A stretch of DNA of 64,000 bases from Haemonchus contortus (lineage: Eukaryota > Nematoda > Chromadorea > Rhabditida > Trichostrongylidae): NCBI GenBank assembly GCA_000469685.2, contig LS997565.1, positions 39,680,519 to 39,744,518 on the forward strand, written 5' to 3'. A program made the translations under genes and the position numbers. The notes under the pieces are model-generated. The model saw only the letters and a program-made list of their open reading frames with translations. It did not search any database and had not been told where the DNA came from. This document shows, one piece after another, positions 59,022 to 64,000 of the stretch; position 1 is the stretch's first letter, and each line of letters opens with the position of its first letter.

Positions 59022-59830
59022 ATGGCTAATCGACTACTGTCGCTTCGTGGTTTCACCTTTATACTACATGGCCGGCGCTTGCATTTAGTCGAAGGAGGAA
59101 TTCTAAGAGTGGTCATTGGATTTGTACTTCTGTGAAAAACACGATCTTGCCCGGACTGTGGGAATCCATGTGGGCTGGCAAAGCACGGCTGGAAGTTTGT
59201 GCCTTGCAAACGGCCATGCCGTTAAGCAGGGATTTCTCACAAGGACGGGTACCCAAAGAATACCTCTTTCGACAGGATGCATGACGGAGATCGCAAGAAG
59301 ATCTTCCTGGCGAGCTACCTCTTCGCCCACGATCTTGGAAGGAGATGGGGCGAATGTCGGAGATAAGCGAGAGTGCATCTTACAGTGGACGCAGTGGTCC
59401 CGTGACGTGCTGGCTGATTATTACACCAACAATGTGAAAAAATAGGAGGACCCAACACAGTGGTGCGGGTGGACAAGACGTGTATCGTTCGACGAAAGTA
59501 TAACGTCGGTCGCATCGTACGTAAAGACTGGCTAGTCGGAGGTATTCAGGATGGGACAAAACTAGTGTTTGTAGAGATTAGAGAGGTTTGTAGAGACGAT
59601 CGTAGCTCTGCATCACTGGATGCTATAATCCCAAAAGACGTATTACCTGGTGGAGTTCTACGCGCAAATAAGTGAAAATGTTATGATAATCTGACCAACT
59701 TGGGTTACCAGCATGAAACGGTCAACCACTGCGAAGACTTTGTGGACCCCACGACAGGAGAGCATACACAGCGCATAGAAAGCTTAAGAAAGGGATCATT
59801 TGAAAGCGAAACTTGACCACACCATGGGCT
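59022..59830 (+). pseudogene. Merlin-type (IS1016/ISXO2-like DDE) transposase pseudogene
   Basis: Across three frames with at least three stops, the fragments in order are RSCPDCGNPCGLAKHGWKF (zinc ribbon), QWSRDVLADYYTNN, GGPNTVVRVDKTCIVRRKYN, VGRIVRKDWLVGGIQDGTK, and after a stop YQHETVNHCEDFVDPTTGEH and TQRIES. This order is that of Merlin and ISXO2-like DDE transposases: zinc finger, helical region, first D (VEIDES-type, here RVDKT), G.R..R..WV.GG, second D, then VNH...FVDP.TG.HT..IE with the last acidic residue. The second aspartate, after the LPGG turn, appears replaced (RANK). Merlin elements are known from schistosomes. No terminal inverted repeats were located. It cannot be active. 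Confidence 0.85.
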
Positions 59831-61214
59831 GAAAAGGGTTCTGTGAAATGACCATCTCGTTAAAGTCTTATGGAGATGTTAGTTCAATAGCGAAGACCTT
59901 CTGTACGAACTTTGGAAGCAAATCGCCGCAAAGTATCCCGTTTCTTGAAAGTTTCCACTTGAGTAGAATTACGTTAAGTCTATGTTTCTATTTTTACGTT
60001 TAGACGCTGTTAATGCGGGCATAACACAGAGTAACACTTCTATGAACTGCCATGAACTAACTGGTAAAAACCTGTGCACTGACCTGAGGTAACCCGTCAA
60101 CATTAAGACCCGGACACCCCCCCCCCCACCACCACCCCCCAACAACTTTTTCACCCATATTAAAGCTGGGCGCTTCAAAGCAGGACTTTAAATTCGATAG
60201 CAGGGAAAGGGCATTGTTGGTAAATCAGCCCTTCAGCCGATAAGTATTTAACGTCGTCGTTGGAAGCCAATAATCATCGACCGAGCTATGTACGTGAGAT
60301 CGACAAGACTACTGGTACCTTCTGCTTTACCACTCGAATCTGATCGCCTCGACACTCAGGCTTTTAACGGAATATTTCGACTGATTAGCAGGAATGGCCC
60401 TCTCTTGTCACTCACCATGAATGGCACGATTGCTTGTGATTAGAAGAGATTCCGGCGGAGCTCAGCTCGTCATAGTGAACGTCCACTGTCCTTGGATACT
60501 GGTGCTATTCTGACCTCGCAAGCACCATTCCCCTCAAAATTCCAGAGAATGGAAAAGACAATCACTACTCTCTATACCATTATCCACGACTTTTACGCAG
60601 AAGTGCCTTAAAGGCAGCGCTCTCTGCGAACGTCCCACTCTCCAAAGTCACGTCATCTACAAGGGGATTTTTGACTAAATTGAATAGTGCTCGACCATCC
60701 CACGCGAGAATGTCGCTGGAGGAGCTGGAAAGTCTTGTTATACCTTGACTATTCCACTATCCACATATTCACACTACGTCAACCCATATGATTACTATAC
60801 TTGCAGAAGCCCTATGGAAGGAAAAGTTCAACAATCATCAGAAAGTCAAGTAGGTATTGAATGAATTAACTGCGTACACACCCCCTTCTTTCTTGAGGAA
60901 TGGCATCATTGTCGTAATCGGTAGATCGGGAGACACTGTGGTTAAGAAGAACCACTATCTTCATTACTGATCTAAATTTATTGTTGCAGTTATTTTGTGT
61001 AGAAAACCCGGCTGAATTTCCTTAAACTTGCCGGACACCCTGATCTTTTGGAAGGAAACCGTAATGAGTGTCCGTCGCGTCTAGTAACCCAGAGATCAAC
61101 TTTTTCAGGCCTCCATAAGCAGGTCAGGAGTCCATTGAAACAACATTCTCCCTTCTCAGACAGAAAGAAATGCTGGATCATTGGGCTGCGAATGAAATTC
61201 TTTGTTTGGACATA

Positions 61215-61722
61215 CAGTAGCGCTCAAAAGTATTCGGCCAACTTTAACTTGCCGTAACTTTTTCCCCAGTGGAGCAAATCACATGGAATTTTGATATGCT
61301 TAGCTGAAGCATATTTTACACTGTCAACACTACTTGACTGCAAAACAGCCATATCCACATACTAATGGGAAGGCGTTTGTAGACTGTGCTGGAGGCAAAT
61401 TTGTGACGTCCGCAGTTATTCCGACTTTATGTACGTTTTTCTTCTCTTCTGGGTTCGACATTAGTGCTCGTATACTTAAGACATGGCAAAAAGGAAGGGT
61501 CTTCTAGAAGGACCACCATTCGTATTTTCAGTTGATTTTTTTGTTCAAGCCCTTTTGGATATCTGGAACATGATCAGAATGCAGGTTAATAGTGGTAAGT
61601 ATTCACACTAGAGCAATGCTACACATATTGAAATTTCGCTCGATTAGATCCAGTAGGAAAGGGGTTACGACTGAAAATTATGACTGAAAAAACATTTCGC
61701 CGAATACTTTTGAGCGCTACTG
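61215..61722. mobile_element. Tc1/mariner-type MITE, copy 2, inverted relative to copy 1
   Basis: 508 bp with ends CAGTAGCGCTCAAAAGTATT and the reverse complement, flanked by TA. Interior blocks such as GGATATCTGGAACATGATCA and GACATGGCAAAAAGGAAG match the reverse complement of 16244-16765, so the two are the same family in opposite orientation. There is no transposase frame. The interior has diverged more than the ends. Confidence 0.92.
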
Positions 61723-62545
61723 TATATAGTACATGTAGAGGGTCCACTTCGTGGTAGCGATAAGTTTGCTGCATATCAATAGAAAAGCGCAACTAGATTT
61801 TTAGGGAAATCTGGTGAGGCCAGATGGTTTGTAACCAGCGGGGGATGAGCAGCTGTGCTTCCCATTTCCAGCTTTTGTCGCTTTAAAGACGCGTCTCAAT
61901 ACTTTCTTTGAACCGAATTAAGAGCGCCAAAACCAAATCAGAGAGCCATCCTGCTCAGAATTCTGTTCAGTAATGTCAGGAGACCTGCTGGGATTACCTC
62001 TTACTCAAACAAATTATAATTTCTAGCCTAGTAGACAAAGTCTCCACCATGAACTAATTATGAGAAGATGCATTTGCGCCCATCGCTCGGCTATTTCTTT
62101 CCCCCTTGTAGGAGGCGAGTTGCTAATTTCTAGAAAAGGACTTTTGCACGAAACTATAAAAACTAAGCGGTTACCATGGAATCATTAAAAACATGGACTT
62201 AATGCTGTTGCTAAGAAATCAGTGCAAATTATATGCTATGAAGCATGCACAATTTTTTTCAGAATGAAATCACAAAGCATAAGTACATATAATCAGAAGT
62301 TAAAGATCAACTTCATGCCTGATCCAGATCAACAGATCAACAGTTCATGCTTTGTGCAATAGCTAACAACGAATCCGTACCATTACCTTGAACCATTATA
62401 GGCACTGTTCACGATGAATATGGCCTCTGAGGTTCCCCCATAGGATGAATTCGAGGTCCCCTCGTATACCATATCTGGCGCTATTAGGTCGAAAACGGCC
62501 TAGTTAGAGCGTTATAAAGGCTCATAGATTGCACCGTGTGTATCA

Positions 62546-62902
62546 GGACGAGTTTCACCGGCATTGTACGGGTTGCAAAGATCGCAAGGGAGCCCATATA
62601 AGAAGTTCAAACAACTTGTCATGCACATAGCGACAGTAAAAGGCAGTTCTGTACAGTACTTGCTTGATGTGGTCAGCTCTTTGCGTAATTGCAATAACTG
62701 AAATCTCGTCCGAATCACTTCCATGTTATTTCCGTCATGGCAATCTCGTCCTCTGTTTTCCCTACTTTTAGCGTGCCGTATTTTCCACGGAATCGACATG
62801 TTCTCCCGCTTTCTTCACTACCGATGAATTATTCCTAACTCATACTTCCGCTTTTTGAATAAAAAGGGGGGTACCTCAAAATTATCGTGAACTGCGCCTT
62901 TA
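62546..62902 (-). mobile_element. Penelope-like element fragment, copy 2 (tentative)
   Basis: 357 bp, diverged copy of 45672-46032. On the minus strand it reads LYGLPCDLCNPYNAGETRPD. The pattern LPC..CN..Y..GET.RP matches the zinc-linked start of the GIY-YIG endonuclease domain of Penelope-like retroelements, where a CxxC precedes Y.GET.RP. The short frame (62512-62799) carries no reverse transcriptase motif. Confidence 0.5.
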
Positions 62903-63475
62903 ATATAATTCCGTAATTAAATAAATGAATGTGATAGTGACTTCATCGATTCCGCTGCAGTAGCAGGCGCTCTCAGCGAGTTCCAGGAAGTCTGTAAGTC
63001 ACGAAAGTGTTGATCACCATTAGTATGGAAATCAACGGAGACTTGTCTCCTATTCCGTTTCCATATGAACCAGTTGCAGAGGACTACTACATTAAAAAAT
63101 GAAATTCGATATCCATCGAGCTGAAAAGAATACAATAAGATCCTCAGCAAATATAAACTGCTTTGTTTGTGGATTCATCAGGTTCGAAGACGGTGAAAAT
63201 GGACGGAGTATGATGGAATCTATATTTTTATGGTCATTTCTCCCTCACAATTAACTCGATGCCTAGGCTTACACATACGGCATAAAAAGAAATTATCTCA
63301 AGAAAGGCTTCGCTCCCTCGTATTACCTAATTCCTCTTTTTTCGAGGTTGTTACAGCATTGGGAAAATACAATCATTCAATGGTAATTCACTATGAAAGA
63401 GCAGATCCGATTATGAGGAGCGGCTCTGCATTGGGCTGCTGTTTTTACGGCCTACATCAAAGATACAGATTTAAG

Positions 63476-63661
63476 GTATTGTTGAGGGAGTGCCACCCTC
63501 TGATTCCCCAGATGACATGGAGAGCATCACCCATGGCATCAAGACAGTCTGTTACCGTGCTAGCCCTCATAGGCTCACCATGCTGTTTCCATCGTCGTTT
63601 TTGCGTGCATCTACTTATTACTTACACTCCAATCGAGATCTGATCGTGGTCATGAATCAGG
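63476..63661 (+). CDS. Candidate exon of a downstream gene, unidentified
   Basis: Between an AG (ATTTAAG) and a GTAAAA donor lies a 186-nt stretch open in one frame, phase 1 in and phase 1 out. It reads IVEGVPPSDSPDDMESITHG, IKTVCYRASPHRLTMLFPSS and FLRASTYYLHSNRDLIVVMN, then QG. The residue mix, symmetric phase and acceptable splice borders suggest real coding sequence, and the upstream neighbour gene has ended at 57971. No flanking exon was found and I do not recognise the family. Confidence 0.4.
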
Positions 63662-63764
63662 GTAAAATAAGGAATATTTACAAGGATAAAAGAGAGTATG
63701 ATAAATAACCTCCCCGTTTAAAGGCACCGTTCACGCTAAAAAAAGTTATTGAGTTCTTACCTTA

Positions 63765-63962
63765 TTAATACTCAGCGGCCCCCATGGGTTGTAGAAGGGT
63801 CCTTCTCACTCCCGCTATTTCGACGTCCAGGGCATAGTGGCGGGCCAGTTGTTGTCGTAATTCGCATCTCCGCCCCTCGACCGATGTCACCTTAGATGAG
63901 TGTCGAGACGACACAGTGTCATGTAATCGCGTCAGGACCCACCCTGAATTGCAAATTGGCAA
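63765..63962 (-). other. Possible coding fragment on the minus strand at the window end
   Basis: The frame contains SSKVTSVEGRRCELRQQLAR and HYALDVEIAGVRRTLLQPMG, ending at TAA near 63765-63767. Its GC content is higher than the neighbourhood. It could be an exon or a retroelement fragment continuing beyond the window; no motif is identified. Confidence 0.3.
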
Positions 63963-64000
63963 ATTGCCAGAGACGCAATGTGTTGTCTGCTATTGCATTG

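Larger units (their letters stand above)
59831..63475. other. Intergenic, no recognised gene
   Basis: A C-rich microsatellite (cytosine runs with ACC triplets) lies near 60117-60140. Apart from the MITE at 61215 and the Penelope-like fragment at 62546 I see nothing that I can name. Confidence 0.45.

Noticed and set aside
1..64000. CRISPR arrays, operons, prophage or other prokaryotic systems
   Set aside because: No regularly spaced direct repeats with unique spacers, no polycistronic coding runs, and gene structure is clearly intron-containing.

Overview
The window is eukaryotic and repeat-rich. No compact operons, ribosome binding sites or long prokaryotic reading frames are visible; coding sequence is split into short exons with GT...AG borders. 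Degenerate mariner and Merlin DNA transposons, Tc1-type MITEs, a tRNA-derived SINE family with about 20 copies, and introns from 84 bp to about 14.5 kb suggest a large flatworm genome. A diphyllobothriid tapeworm is my best guess, but that is inference from texture and transposon content, not proof.

The only gene I can reconstruct lies on the + strand from 21818 to 57971. Nine candidate exons (21818-22229, 36739-36872, 43515-43593, 51239-51322, 54448-54561, 56055-56171, 56256-56391, 56781-56904, 57867-57971) join in phase to 1305 nt, 434 residues plus a stop. The C-terminal part resembles the SH3 plus degenerate SH3 tail of STAC (SH3 and cysteine-rich domain) adaptors, which bind voltage-gated L-type calcium channels. 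The linker carries the short DPVY motif also present in vertebrate STACs. The cysteine-rich C1 domain expected upstream was not found. Two splice choices (into the fourth exon, out of the fifth) are uncertain.

Layout: 1-21.8 kb has no recognisable gene. It holds a 276-bp inverted repeat, a hexamer array, a dead mariner (6589-7851), a Tc1-type MITE (16244-16765) and many SINE copies. 21.8-58 kb is the STAC-like gene. Its introns carry SINEs, a GC-rich 285-bp foldback element with a 5-bp target duplication (41324-41608), and two mutually similar antisense reading-frame islands (37.9-38.4 and 51.9-52.2 kb). 58-64 kb has a 117-bp inverted repeat, a dead Merlin transposase (59022-59830), a second copy of the Tc1-type MITE in opposite orientation (61215-61722), the second copy of a Penelope-like fragment, and a possible exon of a downstream gene at 63476-63661.

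No CRISPR, rRNA or canonical tRNA gene was seen. The tRNA-like promoters all belong to SINEs. All homology calls are from memory of family motifs, without database search.
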